Notes: generated by a model from the sequence alone, not told the origin. A stretch of 64,000 bases of DNA from Isoperla grammatica (GCA_945910005.1 OX246746.1:12688563-12752562), one strand, 5' to 3'. Numbered from the stretch's first letter, positions 12,878 through 26,619 are shown. Numbers and translations are program-made.

Positions 12878-15800
12878 AACCTGTGCTATTGTAAACACAC
12901 GTTAGTGTTGAGGTTCTAATTGTGCAAAGCGGCGAGGTCATATGAATGAAATAGGCCTACATCAACAAGCAAGTGATAGTGTTTGTGTGTAGTGTAATAT
13001 ATATTATGCTAATCTCGCCATTGTGTTGTGAGTTGAGGTGTCATAATATGATGGTATGCGACCACATGTTAGTGGTTCCTCTTCTCCTCTCCTCTCTTCT
13101 CCTCTCCTCTCTTCTCATCTCCTTTCTTCTCCTCTTGATGACATTCAAGACCACGGACGGTGGAACGGTGGACCCGTATATGGGAGGCTGTAAAGGAGCC
13201 AGTTTGCAAAGCACCCACTAGAACTAGATAGTTCCGTAATGGCTATCGTATGTGCTCGAATTCTAGCGTTTTATGTCTTTAGACAACAAGTATTAAGTTG
13301 CTGAACTTGAGATATTGTTTGAACTAAGATTGTGAAGCCTTCTTCAATGGATGTTAAGCTGTTTTGTTATTTATAGCCTATATAAAGGTGTTTTGTGGTA
13401 TAACTTAACTTTGATCTGAATGGTGGTCCTGGCGTGAAATTTAGCAACTCTTATTCAGGCTGTAGCTTCGTTGGTGTAGTTTATCTTACACCTCTTTATA
13501 TATATGTACCACTTTATTGGTATACGAATACCGAATTTAAGGAATTTTCTGCTTATGTTTGTTGATATTTATGAAATGATAATTGCGGTATATTGTTATG
13601 TTTTGTTTATTACTTTGCAATGTGTATTTTAGGTTATGAGAAAGGATTGCATTGATTGATATTATTCTCCCTCATAGGCCCTACCATCCTGGCTGAAGGT
13701 TGACGTAAAGTGGTCCTCCACCAACAAACGCCTTACGTGGTTGTTGGAGTAAAACCACATTCACGACAAAGCGAATGAACATGAAGCCAACTTGGTGTAA
13801 AGCCATAAAATAGCAACAGTTATGATTAGTGCCAATATAATTCTTTAACGCGAATCTAACAAGTAACAATTAAATTCTTTTCTCTATTGTGCCTTGGCCA
13901 CTTAACCTTTAAATTGAAATGTAATAGACAAGTAGGAAAAGAGGTATACAATTAACACAACCACGCTGTCAAACAGATGCAAGATAACGCCTTATAACTT
14001 GTACAACTAATGTAAAGATAAATAGGGCCTCGAAGTAGCAATTTTCACACAACTAATGTAGCAAAACGAAGACGAGAGTGCGAGAATTATTAATTCGATT
14101 AAAGCCGGTAGAAGAAAACAAAATAGCAACCATCATAATTATAATGTTTGTGCGTAAATAAATCTTACTAATATTTTTTATTGTGTGTTGTGGCACCCCA
14201 GACGGCAATTATTATTGATGACATGTTGTTGGCAGTTGTAAATATATGAACCGAGCTCGCTCTCGATGCCAACAAAAACACTAAAATTATAGTGTGGTTT
14301 AAATTATAGGTGTGCACTTGACACTCAAATTTGTGTGTTTCGCAGCTTATATATTTCTATATCGCAGGTAGGCCCCTAAAACAACTGCAACGACTACTTG
14401 AAGACCACCCACGCTTTGAGCAATAAATATAAATATATCTTTCCAACAAAACCTACAAATCAATGGTTCGAATGCGTTTCCTGTATAATTAGCGCAACGG
14501 CAGTAACGCCAGTGCCAATAATAAAACTAATGTTTATGATAATAATAACTTTATATTAGAATATAAAAACAGTAAACATTAGGCAGAGATACTCAGTCAC
14601 AAGTCACAAGACCCAAGGCAGCTCTCAATAAGTATGATTGAACTAAAACGTAAAGGCAGTTATTGTTATTCAACACAATGCATTGGAAATGGTATCAGCC
14701 CCCAAAGAAAGATGTGTCTGTACACAACACAATCATATTACATCGTGGTATCAGTTCCAAAAAAGAATAATTGCGTTATTTCGCTGCCCGTAACTGATGC
14801 ATTGTTTTCAGCAAATATGAAAATATATAACGTTTAACTGGTCTCTAAATAACAAGATCCCTTCAACCCAAAGTTCCCACAACAATTACGTTAACAATAT
14901 TTTCCAGGTACGCTAAACGTTATTCTTAAGAGCTCATTATAACCTCAGTATATCATTAAGTCTTACTAATAACTCTGTTCTATAGAGACTCACCTTAGTA
15001 TCCTTAGTTATGAGCGAGGAAAACCTTGCAAAACCACAACTACTTGCGGTCATAAGTGTCCCCACAAATGGCCCTGTGGGTGGGTCGGTCATAGATGTTC
15101 AATAGATAAACAACTAAAGGTTTCGCAAAGCATGCGTTGGTTTAGTTAATGTTAATTATAACAGTTGTCCAGTTCTTTGACCCCTTCCTGTTCGGTGGTG
15201 AGAATTGTCGCCCGACCTCTTCTGGCTGGAAGATTCCTCTAACGTGGAAACGATACCTATATTATTTGTAAGTCATAAAATAATGTTTTCCGTTGGGATT
15301 ATTGTTCTTATTTAGGTAATTACCGATCTTCGTCTTATTCTTCTTAATTTATGTTCACCATTTTTATTTTTGTTTTCCTCATCAACATTGCATTACATAA
15401 ATTAATGAACAGAGAGAGATATGGACCAAAGCTAACAATATTGTATTGTATTAATAATGAATCAGTTTTACTTTATTATAATTTTTATTTATTTTTTTAA
15501 TTATTAGGCCTATGTTTTATACTACTTATTTTGAACGCGACTGACGATGGTCGATTTTCTATATTATGGTAACTTTGCTTCATAATTTGCCTTCTTGTAT
15601 AATTATATTTTACGTTTGTAGTATGTGATTTCGGTACTCAATGACACTGCTGCTGGTTTTGAAGGGATTTGAATTCTTTGTAAGCCGCATCCAGCACAAA
15701 AGGAGCCAAACAGCTCAGTTAGACAAGCTCTGTGAATTAGTCTCTCACTCTTGACAAACGGACACGGACAAGGCAGGACAAGCACGAAAAGTAAGAAAGA

Positions 15801-18136
15801 AAAGCATAATAAATATTAAAAATACGTTTGAGATGTCCTTCATAAACAAACAGTATACTTAATGCAGATTATGTGCTTCATAAAAAAACTAGTGAATAGG
15901 ATGTGGATGTGGGTAGATGAATGGATAAAATAAGTCATTAAAGAGACACACGCGAACACAACAAACTATCTTCGTCTTTGCTTAGAAACTTGAGTCAAAC
16001 AACAATAAAAGCAGAATCGATTCATTTAAAAATCCGATTTATTGTAAAATGTATAGGTAGGTTATAATCAACACATTAAGTACAGGTTGTCGCAAAACCT
16101 CAACTCTAAGCATTTTAAAAGAAGTGTCGTTTTGCAAGGCTGTCAATATATTTTTCGCAGATTAACGGCTAGACTCTCGCAAGGAAATATAAAGCCATTC
16201 GATATTCAAAGTTATTTAAATTTCTAGTTTGTCGTTTGTCCGTAATAGCTAAGCCCATACGGTTTGACAATGTAAGTATGCTTTGAATACATTATACCGC
16301 TTCTACTATACGTTTTATAGGGCTGTTGTCTCGTGCCTGACCTGACGTGTTATTGCCGGTTTGAAGATGAAATAACTCAATCACAAATGACAACATCTCG
16401 CCTCACATAGTTATGTGTCTATTTATCAGTTATCACTTTGTAACTGACTGAAAGTGAAAGGTATCATTCATTATGCTTATACTATACAAATCTGTAACAT
16501 ATTTTGTTTCTGTTATTACTCAGAACAAGATATTGTTTGGTTTGTTTTATAATATGTATAGTAAATAATATACATTGTTATATATTGGCCATAGGGAGAG
16601 TGTAACAACGTAATTCCAGTGTTGCATCCGTTTCACAGGCTACACGTTGTTTCCTACACAGTTTTATATTGAAATGCCGACTTCAAAGTATAATATTCAC
16701 CAGTTTTTTCGGAATTCAAAATTAGTTTCCTGCTTCTACCCACTAGTTTTAAGCCATCTTCCTCTATCTTCCCCCTAAATCATTTCTCAGATAATAATGT
16801 TACAAATATAAATCTCCTTTTCTTTCTCGTCGTCCTCGACGTTGTTGCCTCTAACTGCATTGCAACCTCATGTCTCTCTATACTTGGGTTCGGATATTGA
16901 TTTTTACTGTCCAAGAATTCGCCTTATGACGATACAAAGACAACATTCCAATGAGTGTTGCTTGTGACGGGGGGTCTGTTTTACCACTCTCTGTATATCC
17001 ACTCTTATTTACATGTACCATACTAAATGGTTGTTAGGATGCAACGGGCTCAAACTCATCATTTAAATTTTAACCGAGAAAAACAGTTGGATATCCCTCA
17101 TTGAAAATTGTCGGAAGTAACAATGTATTTCTCGAGTCCAGTTCACTGATCGATATAAGCTTGTGCAATGTGCAACCACAGGTGCAACTGTGAACATCGA
17201 CTTATTTTCGTTTTGCACAGGGTGTGAATATAGGAATAGTTTACTAATGTTCCAGTTTCACACAGAATAATAAGTTTTCTCAAACCACCAATCAGTGTAT
17301 ACAGTATATTTTGCTGTACGTGTCTTATTGCACGATGTCACGTTTTGCGTTGTCGTCTACAAAAAGGTACATTAGGGATAATTTACAACCTTGGGCTGGA
17401 TATCTGGAAAGTCCTAACACAGCAGGCGTGACTGCACGAGGTTATGCACTCTACTAAGCGGTGTGAAAGAACACGAAAAATCTGTCGATATTCGTTGACA
17501 CAGCGTGCATGAACGGGACACTATGATATTGATCTGAGGCCGGTAAGAATGAACAATACTTATAGAGATAATCTGAACGGTAAATTACCCGTTAACTTCC
17601 CGTTCGATATCATTAACTAAATAAATCATTCATGTGACGTTGGTCGGTACAAGACAAACAACTTGAATAATGAAGAGATGGTGATAATGTTCATGTACAC
17701 TTGCTGAAAGACTCTGCATGTTCGATCACGCAAACTGCTTGGGAGTTCGTTTGCAACACCAACAAACACTATTATGAGAGATCTTAGTGTCAATCGTGAT
17801 GATTTTACGACAAATCACTCCCCTTGCTGCAGACTTTTTAAATTCTGAACCAACAGCCACATAAGGTGCATAACAAACCAACCCATCCCATCAACACAAT
17901 AAGATCTCCCCTGGAAAACACCGAGAAGTGAATGGACTTCCGGACATTTGAAAAGGGTTTGACATAAAATTAAGTAACGGGGTATGTTCGAGATGTGCGG
18001 AACAACTCAAGCGCATAATATGATAATTGGGGTTATTCAAAAGCAACAACTCTTTGGTGATAGTCAATGTCACTACGTGTCTCGATTCAATTCAATATTA
18101 TTTCATTCAGTTTTTCGACAGGTTTATCAAAAGGGC
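12878..18136. other. Gene-free stretch with a pyrimidine tract
   Basis: No exon recognised. A TCTTCTCCTC-rich pyrimidine tract lies at about 13075-13135. The open frames at 12973-13221, 13681-13869 (-), 14634-14837 and 15603-15785 (-) have no familiar content. No RNA gene seen. Confidence 0.5.
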
Positions 18137-18203
18137 CCAGCGATATCGAGGGCCGCTCTCACTCCAGGGCCCGGTAGCATCGTACCCGGTAGTTACGCCA
18201 CTG
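18137..18203 (-). mobile_element. hAT-like element, one terminus
   Basis: Read on the minus strand from 18203, the sequence starts CAGTGGCGTAACTACCGGGT, a terminus pattern (CAGTGGCGTA) common to many animal hAT transposons. It continues with GC-rich sequence containing GGGCCC. No matching second terminus was found to the left, so this is a fragment or solo end. The left limit is approximate. Confidence 0.45.
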
Positions 18204-18946
18204 GCTTGGCTAGTTGTTGTATTTATAGCTAAGGCCACAGTGGACTTCATCCCAATTACGTAGCTAAGGATTTACGATGAGTGACAAGTTAACATATCTT
18301 CGTGGTACTGATAACGAGCACTTGCACTTTCTCACAGCTCGTAGAGTTGCTAATTTGTTATGATTTACAATTACATCACCAATACTGTGTATGGGTCATC
18401 TTCTTGTATCTCTGGGTCTGGTATAACACGTCACTGGTTTTTTTCTGGGAAAACCTGAGTCACCCAATAACCTATTTCTAATGTGCGTTGTGCGAATCGA
18501 GATGCGAACTGAGGAGAGGACGGGGGACGACGGATGCTGGAGGGAACAACCAACGACCGCGCTCGCAGACGCTCCAAGCGGGAAACCTTTGAGATATAAG
18601 CAGAGTAATAATAATGCCTCGACATTGTAGAAGCTGCAGTCGGTAAGCTAACGCGTTACTGGAAGGACATAGCTGACATCCGAACCGAACCACTCGCTTA
18701 TCACATTGTGACAGAAGAGTTCGCAAATACGCGTAGGCCTACCACCGATTGGGAAAAGTGTAACATAGGCGTTTTATTTTTATTAATACTAAAATGCAAA
18801 AATTCTTTAAGCGAGTGATCCAAAAGTACGAATACGACAAATTAATGAGCGAATTTAACAATTAAACGATTATTTTAATTATTTTCATATATTTGAAAAT
18901 ATAAAATACAATTTTTTGTCAGAACTGTATTATAATTTTTTTTTAG
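18204..18946. promoter_or_regulatory. Region upstream of the Eiger-like exon, locally GC-rich
   Basis: 18480-18700 is markedly more GC-rich than the surroundings, with several CG dinucleotides. This could be a promoter or a 5' exon of the gene that starts at 19009. No TATA box or initiator could be fixed, and no other gene was recognised. Confidence 0.25.
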
Positions 18947-19416
18947 CAATCTCATTGTTGGGAAGCTGATTATTAACTCCGCTTAACAAGAACTCATTTT
19001 CCGTGACAATGACTAGTGCATTGTTGGGCAAAAACAATCTTAAAAAAGAAGAAATTGACCAAATTTTACTGAGTAATAAAACTATTAAAAACAGTGAAGA
19101 CGAGTCAAGAACATTCCTCGCGTTTTCTAATCTTAGTGAAGACGATTCCGATCGCAGTTTGTCATTGGAGACTGGTATAAACAAGAAGTCACGTGGGTCC
19201 TATTGTACGATGGGCAGCAATAACTGTATGGGGCTGTATCTGATGCTTACTATGGCGTTGTTGGGGGTGTCGGTGTTGTGTCTGGAGCTGTATCGGACGC
19301 ACGAAGCCTACTCCCTCCGAGTTGAAGTAGACTCACTGAAGAAGGATGTTGAGAACCTGAAACATCGTCTCCTGGAGGAAGACATCCTCAGTGGACTGAA
19401 GGCGTTTGAAGATGCG
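18947..19416 (+). CDS. egr: First coding exon of a type II membrane protein, probably Eiger/EDA-type TNF ligand
   Basis: A T-rich tract ending TTTTTTTTAG at 18946 looks like a splice acceptor, so this exon probably carries spliced 5' UTR. The first ATG is at 19009. The frame stays open to GATGCG at 19416, followed by a consensus donor (GTAAGT), giving 136 codons ending in phase 0. Residues 1-70 are polar, acidic and Ser-rich, a likely cytoplasmic tail. Residues about 75-95 (MGLYLMLTMALLGVSVLCLE) form one hydrophobic membrane span. Residues about 100-130 (VEVDSLKKDVENLKHRLLEE) are a heptad-like coiled coil followed by LKAFED. Arthropod Eiger/EDA ligands share this order and a similar span-coil-'RLL..D.L..LKAFE' pattern. 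The furin site and C-terminal TNF homology domain would lie on later exons, which I could not find. The identification rests on the N-terminal pattern only. Confidence 0.55.
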
Positions 19417-20696
19417 GTAAGTGATCACTGTCAGTGATAAGCTAAAGTGTTCTCTGGTGTTACACCTGCACACTCTTGCGTGCACCCTTGTCTTTCTAAT
19501 CTGTGGGGCATAGAGTAACATTCAATGCGTACACATTCTGTAGGGGGATGTACTTCAAATGTAATTGTTATACCGGAATTAAGTTATAACACTATTTTTA
19601 ATTCTTTTCATCACCACTAATTGCTACATGCAGTGTTTAAATTAAATCGGTTTCAAGTAGTTGCTCCTGTTCCACTCCACTCCGCCACTGGTCTAGCGTA
19701 CATTTTACAATTTGTATTAGCAATAAATTATTCACAAATTCTCTCCTAAACCGCACAAAATGGACACACTAAAACGCACATGAATTTGCATCATTACTTT
19801 TTTTTATAATTTTGATTCTGTTCTTTTTTCACTTCCCCGACCAACCTGTCTCCGTATACATAATTATAATTGCTAACCCACCCCGTCATTGTGTTGTGTC
19901 GCCATGGCTATACAATATACAATAATACTGCACCCACGCCACGGCCAAGATTGAACCAAACCTGAAATTAAGGCAGATCTAATGAAGCCAAAATTGTAGA
20001 GATACTCGACGGGCTATAGTAAAATAATGATAGTTGTATATTCAAATCTTGTGATTGAACATCGATAAACCAATCTTCGCTCGTAAAGAATTGAAAATTA
20101 CATATTCGAAATTCGCGCCGCGCTGAGTAGTAGTGGAAGACGCCTCTGGGTTGTTAACATTACGTATTCATATCGCATTCAAATCAAACTCTAACGTATC
20201 ATTATGCTAAGAACATAATTCCACGTGCCAACTCTATTGATTAAAATATCTCGAGACAGACAGTGGCCGCTTCTACTAGAAAGAGCGTGGTATTGTTGTG
20301 GCAGAGAGTGTTATCGAGACGAAATTATTCAAATTAATCGTAGCAAATGATAACGACAAATTAAAATGAATTAAATAATACATAGATTTACGGTTATTAA
20401 AATTATTACTTGAAATAAAATAATTATCAACACTATTGTTTCGATGGCAATACATAGTAGTGCACCGAGGTAAATTGAAATTCTAAACGATTGCAAACAC
20501 AGTCACAATTTGTATTATAAGTTTAATGCGAAATGTATTTTTCTTTGTAGCAATTGATTGTTTACGTAATTCGATTAGTCCATGTTAAGGAGTTGAAGGT
20601 AGGTCATGGCTTTAACTTGCTGAGTGGGTTCCCTGACTATGAACCCAAAACTGTACCACTTGACTGTCACTTACATAAGCACGTGTGCGGCTGCCC

Positions 20697-20728
<32 letters not shown>

Positions 20729-23700
20729 CTGAGGTAAGTAAACATTCAAGTAGTGCTTAAGGAATTATTACCTATGTACTATTTTTAAATTTCCAGGCCT
20801 ATATTGTAAATAAATCGGTGAAGTTTAAGGTTATCTCCGTAGTCAGTTTGGTATTTTTCCAGAAAATAAAAATAGAGGAAAAGAGAGTCTGTGTGTGAAG
20901 GGGAGGGGGGAGATGAAAATGCCTCAGTAGAGCACACGTTATGACACATTGATGTAAATTGCGATAACTAATAAGAGTATGCCATAACTGGAACTAGAGC
21001 TAGAGCCAAGGTCACTACTCCTACTACTACGTCTAGAGGCTGACATAAGAAAATATAAAGAAAAATGTATTTTAACCTACTTGTACGATAAACTTAATAT
21101 CGGAAGGGTTAAACTTTTCATTTTTGTGTGTACCTGGTGGCCACATAAGATCTGGTACTTTAATCTAGAAGAAACGTTTCCTTTTTGATTTCCGTTTTTT
21201 TTTTCAAATTATGCGACAAAAATCAATTCTCCCTTTCTTATCAGGCATACTGTAATACTGTTCCCTCATTAGTTCGATAGGGATGGCTCAGCGCAACACG
21301 CGAAACTCTGAAGCAGGAGGTCGCTGGTTCGACTCCAGTCACCAACAGTCACGACTCAAGTTATTTTTAGGTTTGCTGTGATTTAATACTACAAGATAGT
21401 CTTCGAACATTCCTTCCACACCATCAAAATAATCTAGTATTCATATCTAACTGCATGAACGGGGGTTTATAGGGGGAGGGGGGGGGGGGGGGGGCGGCAT
21501 GGTCACACTACAACATAAATTCATACGAAAACATAAAGAAAATGCGTGAGGGGGGGGGGGGGGGAGCGGGCAATTAGCATCATCATTTCAAGTTAATCGA
21601 GTGAAGTGTGTGTGGGGGATTATGAATGAATATGATGGGAGAAATGGAATCAATTTCACGTTGGCTGGTATTGTAGATTCCTTCACCAGCAACGAATGGG
21701 AGGAATTAACTTCCACCCCTTGTATGAGTTTCATTAATGCTGCTGAACGAAGATCCTGGCTCAATGTGTTTTGCATTCACCAGATTATATCCTTACGCAT
21801 GCCTTAATTGCAACCTGCAGGAAGTCAAATTCTTGGCACATTCCACCCAATTACACCACCCAAGTACTGCAAGCTGCAGTTCAGACACTGTCCGCATTGT
21901 ATCATCACGAGACGACGGAACACACAACACGACTAGACAGATAAATGGCTCACTTGTTTTTGCGAATACCCCGGTCAAACGTTTGATTATTACTGTACTA
22001 ATTGGTAAACTGCAATATCAGTTAATGGAATGCTTGTAGGGGCTAGGGTGCAAATGGCTGAGAAGGCCATAAGACTATAATAATAATTGCATGATAATTT
22101 GCTCAAGCACGTCGAGTAATGTGTATTTAGTATATTTATATCCTGAGTCATCGTAGCGTGGTCATCAACAGTAGCTAGCTATACCATCATGTCCACAAAT
22201 ATGTATAAAAGCTTTATCATGTTCCGTTCAGTGGATTGTGATCCAATACACTGACTTACACGGGAAATGAGTAGATTGCGTTTTAGTTTGAGAGATTTCT
22301 AGTGTGTGGTAAAGAGTAAACGAAAACACATGTTATTTGTGTTGATTTGTTTCGCTCAAGTTTTGGAGATAGTCATACACCTTGGCGACAATGAAAACAG
22401 TCACAATGAAAAACAATAAAGCCAGATTTGTTTTTCCATAACCTGAAACAATGGGTTTGCAGATACTGATAGTTATTTACTCATATTTCAAGGTAGAACC
22501 GCTACATCACTAGACAAAATGTAATCGGGTTAGACAGAGGGCCGTAGGTTTTTGGGTCGTCTCTTGTCACAATAATTACAATGTTCTTATCATTCAGAGC
22601 GATTCTTTTTGAGATATGAGTGCGGGAAATTACTAACCCGCATATTTGTCTTGCATTTTGCATGCATGCAAACATTCTGCAGAATGATAGCAAATTGAAG
22701 GCCATCATTTTGGCGGTAACGTTCCTCTGTGAGTTGAGCCATAAGCGCCTTTAATAAATCACTCCTTAAATTACATAGAAAAAGCCATGATTGCGGTCAG
22801 TATTGTGGCGTGAATGTGCAACGTTATTTTATTTTAGGATACCTGCGCTATTGTAGACGAATCTCAGCGTTTTCCTCGTGGTTGGGAACCTTTGTAGTCA
22901 GATTTGCAGGCGGCTGTTATCTAACCGGTAACAGCTCCTTAATTCCGATTACTATCAGTACCACCGACCTACTTCTGTTTCTAATCACAACTTCTAATCC
23001 ATACAGCTAGAACGTGAGCAGTGCGTAATTACAATAGTAAAATAGGTAAACAAACTATGTAAAGTCATATAAATTGAAGCAGATAGCGAGCACTGTCATT
23101 TTGGGAGTGAGTGGAGTTCGACGTGGTGGGAGGGGGGGTTGCTTCTATGGCTTGGCTTCCACTTCCACTTTCAGGAACACGGTCACCTTACGCCCTCTTG
23201 GCACCCAATTTACTTGGAAACCATCCCTGATTGAATCCGTGAAAGTTTTGTGCAGTTATTGGCAAACTATTATTTCCCGTTTCTTTTATGGCTTCAGGAA
23301 CACATTTTTCTACTCTTCAACTTACCTTTGGCTAACAACAAAACCGTGTATTTTATTTTACCAAGAATATTTCACACAAGGTATTATAAAAACGATTGAA
23401 CACAATGAAATGAACACATCCAAGAAACTGACACATTATTACAACTTGGTGTTTACTATCGAGATTAGTATACAAGTCTTTTAAACTTTTTAAAAGACGT
23501 TGTTGACACTATAACAAGGATCACTATTCATGTGCAACGTAGCCGTTGTCCGCCGTGAGTTATGTTCCCGATTAGACAATAATACAGCCCCCCTTTTCCG
23601 AGAACCGTGGCTGGATACCTTCTTGGAAGTAGCTTGTCTGATGTACCCCTCATCAATCTATGGAACAGCAACACAGGCTGAGGGTTTCAATGCCTCCCCA

Positions 23701-23946
23701 TGTTGCCATGGCTTATAATAAGCGCGTCAGGATTATGGGGGGGTTCCAGGAAACCTTTATCTCTACTCAGAATTAATTCAGTGTCTTATGGAAGATGGGG
23801 TCTGGGGTAAAACCCCAGTCACTGAAGGCGAAGATTTTGTCAGGTTACTTATTTGAGTAAAATGTACCTGTTGCATGTAAGGGGAGGGGGGGGGGGGGGG
23901 CGATACTCTTCCCCCCTGTACTTCAGCTCAGGATGAGGTAATGGGG
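19417..23946. other. Probable intron or intergenic DNA after the Eiger-like exon
   Basis: No further exon of the TNF-like gene was recognised. G homopolymers occur at 20708-20728, 21478-21494, 21550-21564 and 23886-23900. The open frames at 20554-20760, 21737-22039 and 23074-23484 are interrupted, compositionally odd and unrecognised. Confidence 0.45.
21282..21350 (+). repeat. tRNA-like promoter segment, possible SINE head
   Basis: ATGGCTCAGCGC resembles a Pol III A box, and about 40 bases later GGTTCGACTCC is a near-consensus B box flanked by a possible 5-bp T stem (GCTGG/CCAGT). A full cloverleaf with acceptor stem and D arm could not be drawn, so a working tRNA is unlikely. A tRNA-derived SINE head or a chance match are the alternatives. 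Confidence 0.3.
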
Positions 23947-24389
23947 GGCCTTTACACGTACACTCTTGCGCGCGGGATTCGTTGTCGCGCGTTCTTTCCT
24001 GCAGGTAAAACTGTCCGTGTAAAAGCAAATGCCTTGCAAGGGAAAGAACGTCGCGAATCATCTGAGGGTTGCGCGCGCGCAAGAGTGCAGGTAAAACTGT
24101 CCGTGTAAAAGCAAGCTTGCAAGGGAAAGAACGTCGTGAATCATCTGAACACTCCGAACACTCCACGCACCACGCAAAAGTGTGGTAAAGACGAAGGGAT
24201 TGGCATTTACACGCACACTCTTGAACGCGCGCTTTCGTTTCCCTGCGGAGCGTGCGCGCAAGAGTATGATGTAGTTTTTAGACACCACACTCTTGCGCGG
24301 CGCTCCAACCCACGGTTTTGCGCGGTGTCTTTCCTCTGCACAAGAACGCGACACGCAAGCGTGCGCGCAAGAGTGTACGTGTAAAGGCC
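23947..24389. mobile_element. GC-rich terminal-inverted-repeat element
   Basis: The left end reads GGCCTTTACACGTACACTCT, and the right end is the complement (GAGTGTACGTGTAAAGGCC), so the 443-bp element has inverted termini of about 27 bp. The interior repeats GCGCAAGAGTG and GGTAAAACTGTCCGTGTAAA in both orientations. CG dinucleotides are much denser than in the flanks. Overlapping short frames on both strands are by-products of the repeats. Clear target duplications were not found. Confidence 0.75.
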
Positions 24390-25437
24390 GCTAACATGCC
24401 CTTCCCTTCTGCCCAACCTGTTCCGACGGTGCTTTTATAAAATAGGAGGAGGGGTATATACAAATAGCCTCAACGTAGTAACTGTATTATGCCGACCTCA
24501 GATCCTTATCTATCACCTCTTTCTCGCACGCTGTTTCAACGGAAATCAATCGATTCCGGACATTCTTTCACACATTCGCAAATATTATGGTATTCCGCTT
24601 AGTGGAGTGCACAACCCTCATAAGCGATGTTCAGTGTTACTAGCTGCGTTTGTTGTTTTCAGGTTACAATCAATGTATAAGGTGCACTAATGTATCTGTT
24701 TCAGTTAGATGTTATATAAACTAGAGAGATTAGAGGTTAAAGAGATATTGGACTCTGGGTTTCTTCACCTTGAGCATGTGAATGAGGAGTACACATGAAA
24801 CTTATTGCGTCGGGTGTGTCCATGAGAACCCATGCACTAATCTTGTGGATTGTTGACACTTGACAGCCACCCCTCCCTCAAGCAACGATTCCTCGTAAAG
24901 ATTAATATAATTCTTTCGTTTTCCTAGAATCTAGGTCTTCCTAAAGAGTAATATTTGGTCTTCCTCAAACTACCCTTCTATTATAGGAGCATGGTTCTTT
25001 CTTGGAAATGGAAATACGTGTGATATGAAAGGACACCCGCTGTGAATAGTGTCAACCGCGATGTCTAAAAATGAAACGAACTGAAAAATCCTATTATAAA
25101 TACCAGTATATTTTTCATTTTCTACCATATTGTGCGAATTCTTTTTGCTAAATTCATAATACGTAATCCCCCAAATCTTGCCGCTTTCAACAATATTTGT
25201 ATCAATCATATTAATTTTTCACTGCAAATATATAGTATTTATTCACTGATCCCATGTGTGATTATTTGCATTTCTTGATGTTCTCGACACCATGGTTATT
25301 ACTATTTTTTGTGTCTAATAGCGGATTTCCTTTTCCTCGTAAATAATATATTGTTTGTGTGATTTTTACGTGTGGCCCTGCGTGTGTTGTTCCGCGTTAC
25401 GAACACTGAGAACAACCCGAAACTTACGTTCTCGGAT
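24390..25437. other. Non-coding stretch, nothing recognised
   Basis: No exon, RNA or tandem array recognised. The open frame at 24970-25209 (-) has no known motif. Confidence 0.5.
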
Positions 25438-25446
25438 GATCTTAGC
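25438..25446. repeat. Target site duplication, left copy
   Basis: GATCTTAGC lies directly before the left terminus of the foldback element and is repeated exactly at 26620-26628 after the right terminus. One base could belong to either the duplication or the terminus, so the true length is 8 or 9 bp. Confidence 0.85.
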
Positions 25447-26619
25447 GGGTCGGGGTCAGAGCGTCGAAACACCGTAGCGTCGAAACGCCATTCGGTATAA
25501 AAACGCGATGGGTCACTCGGTATAAAATCTGTGCACGATGCGCCATAGCGTCGAAACGCCATTCGACCTAAAATTTTATACCGAGTGGTACATCCCGTAT
25601 GGGTCACAAGACCTAAAACAGGGTTTTATACGTTATGAACCCTCCAGTATGGGTCATTCGGTATAAATACAGGATTTTATACGCTGCGGCCCGTACTGCA
25701 CGTACCGTTCGACCTAAATATTTATACCGAATGGCGTTTATACGCAACGGTACATCACGTCGGAAATTTATATCTAACGCCGCTCTCGTTTTATACCTTA
25801 CGCCGCTTCTTGCACATTAGCAACCCCTATAATTACACTTTTAATTTAAAACTTTAAAATCTTACCACACTTATAACCTTTTATATCGAATGACCCGTCG
25901 CGACGGGCCATTCGGTATAACACTTTATAAAGTTTTAGGTCGAATGACCCATCGCGACGGGTCACTCGACCTAAAACTTTATTAAGTTTTATACTGAATG
26001 GCCCGTCGCGACGGGTCACTCGACCTAAAACTTTATTAAGTTTTATACTGAATGGCCCGTCGCGATGGGTCATTCGACCTAAAACTTTATAAAGTTTTAT
26101 ACTGAATGGCCCGTCGCGACGGGTCACTCGACCTAAAACTGCTTCCACACCCAGAGCAAAGTTCTCGAGTTTATACCGAATGGCCCGTCGCGATGGGTCA
26201 TTCGGTCTAAAACTTTATACCGAATGGCCCGTCGCGACATACCATTCGATATAAAAGTGTTTGTCCTGTCAAAATAAAGTTTCAGAGAGGAGAGGGTCAT
26301 TCAGTATAAAAAGTGACACGTTTTAATAGGGAAAATTGACTTTAAAATATTTGGTAGAAAATTATACGTTATGACCCTCATGTCGAATCGCAGGACTTTA
26401 ATTTTTAAAAATACTTAGTCGTTTGAGGAAAAGTTTTTAGGTCTTATGGCGTTTCTACGCAACGCCGCACACAACATTTCGTGGACATAGAAAAAATTTC
26501 AGTAAAATATATTTTTATACTGAATGGAGCACACTTTTGACACTTATAAAATCGAAGCATAGGTTTTATACCGAGTGGCGTTTCGACGATATGGTGTTTC
26601 GACGCTCTGACCCCGACCC
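25447..26619. mobile_element. Foldback transposon made of 54-bp palindromic units
   Basis: The termini are inverted repeats: the left starts GGGTCGGGGTCAGAGCGTCG and the right ends with its complement, with similarity over about 55 bp. From about 25860 to 26160 a 54-bp unit repeats in tandem (GGCCCGT at 26000, 26054 and 26108). Each unit is itself palindromic around GGCCCGTCGCGACGGGTCA, with flanks related to TTTATACCGAATGG. Variants of the same motif fill 25490-25800 and 26160-26300. A minus-strand frame at 25846-26148 reads through as a repeating peptide (RVTRRDGPFSIKLNKVLG), which is a by-product of the array. The 8-9-bp target duplication fits hAT or Mutator-like elements. No transposase is encoded. 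Confidence 0.88.

Noticed and set aside
21282..21350. A functional tRNA gene
   Set aside because: A- and B-box-like motifs are present, but no acceptor stem or D arm pairs properly, so only a tRNA-like SINE head is kept at low confidence.
23849..24463. Several overlapping Arg/Ala-rich ORFs on both strands
   Set aside because: They are produced by the CG-dense inverted-repeat element and overlap one another in all frames.
25846..26148. 100-codon minus-strand ORF with a repeating RVTRRDGPFSIKLNKVLG peptide
   Set aside because: The 54-bp unit is a multiple of three and palindromic, so an open repetitive frame arises automatically inside the foldback element. No gene signals.
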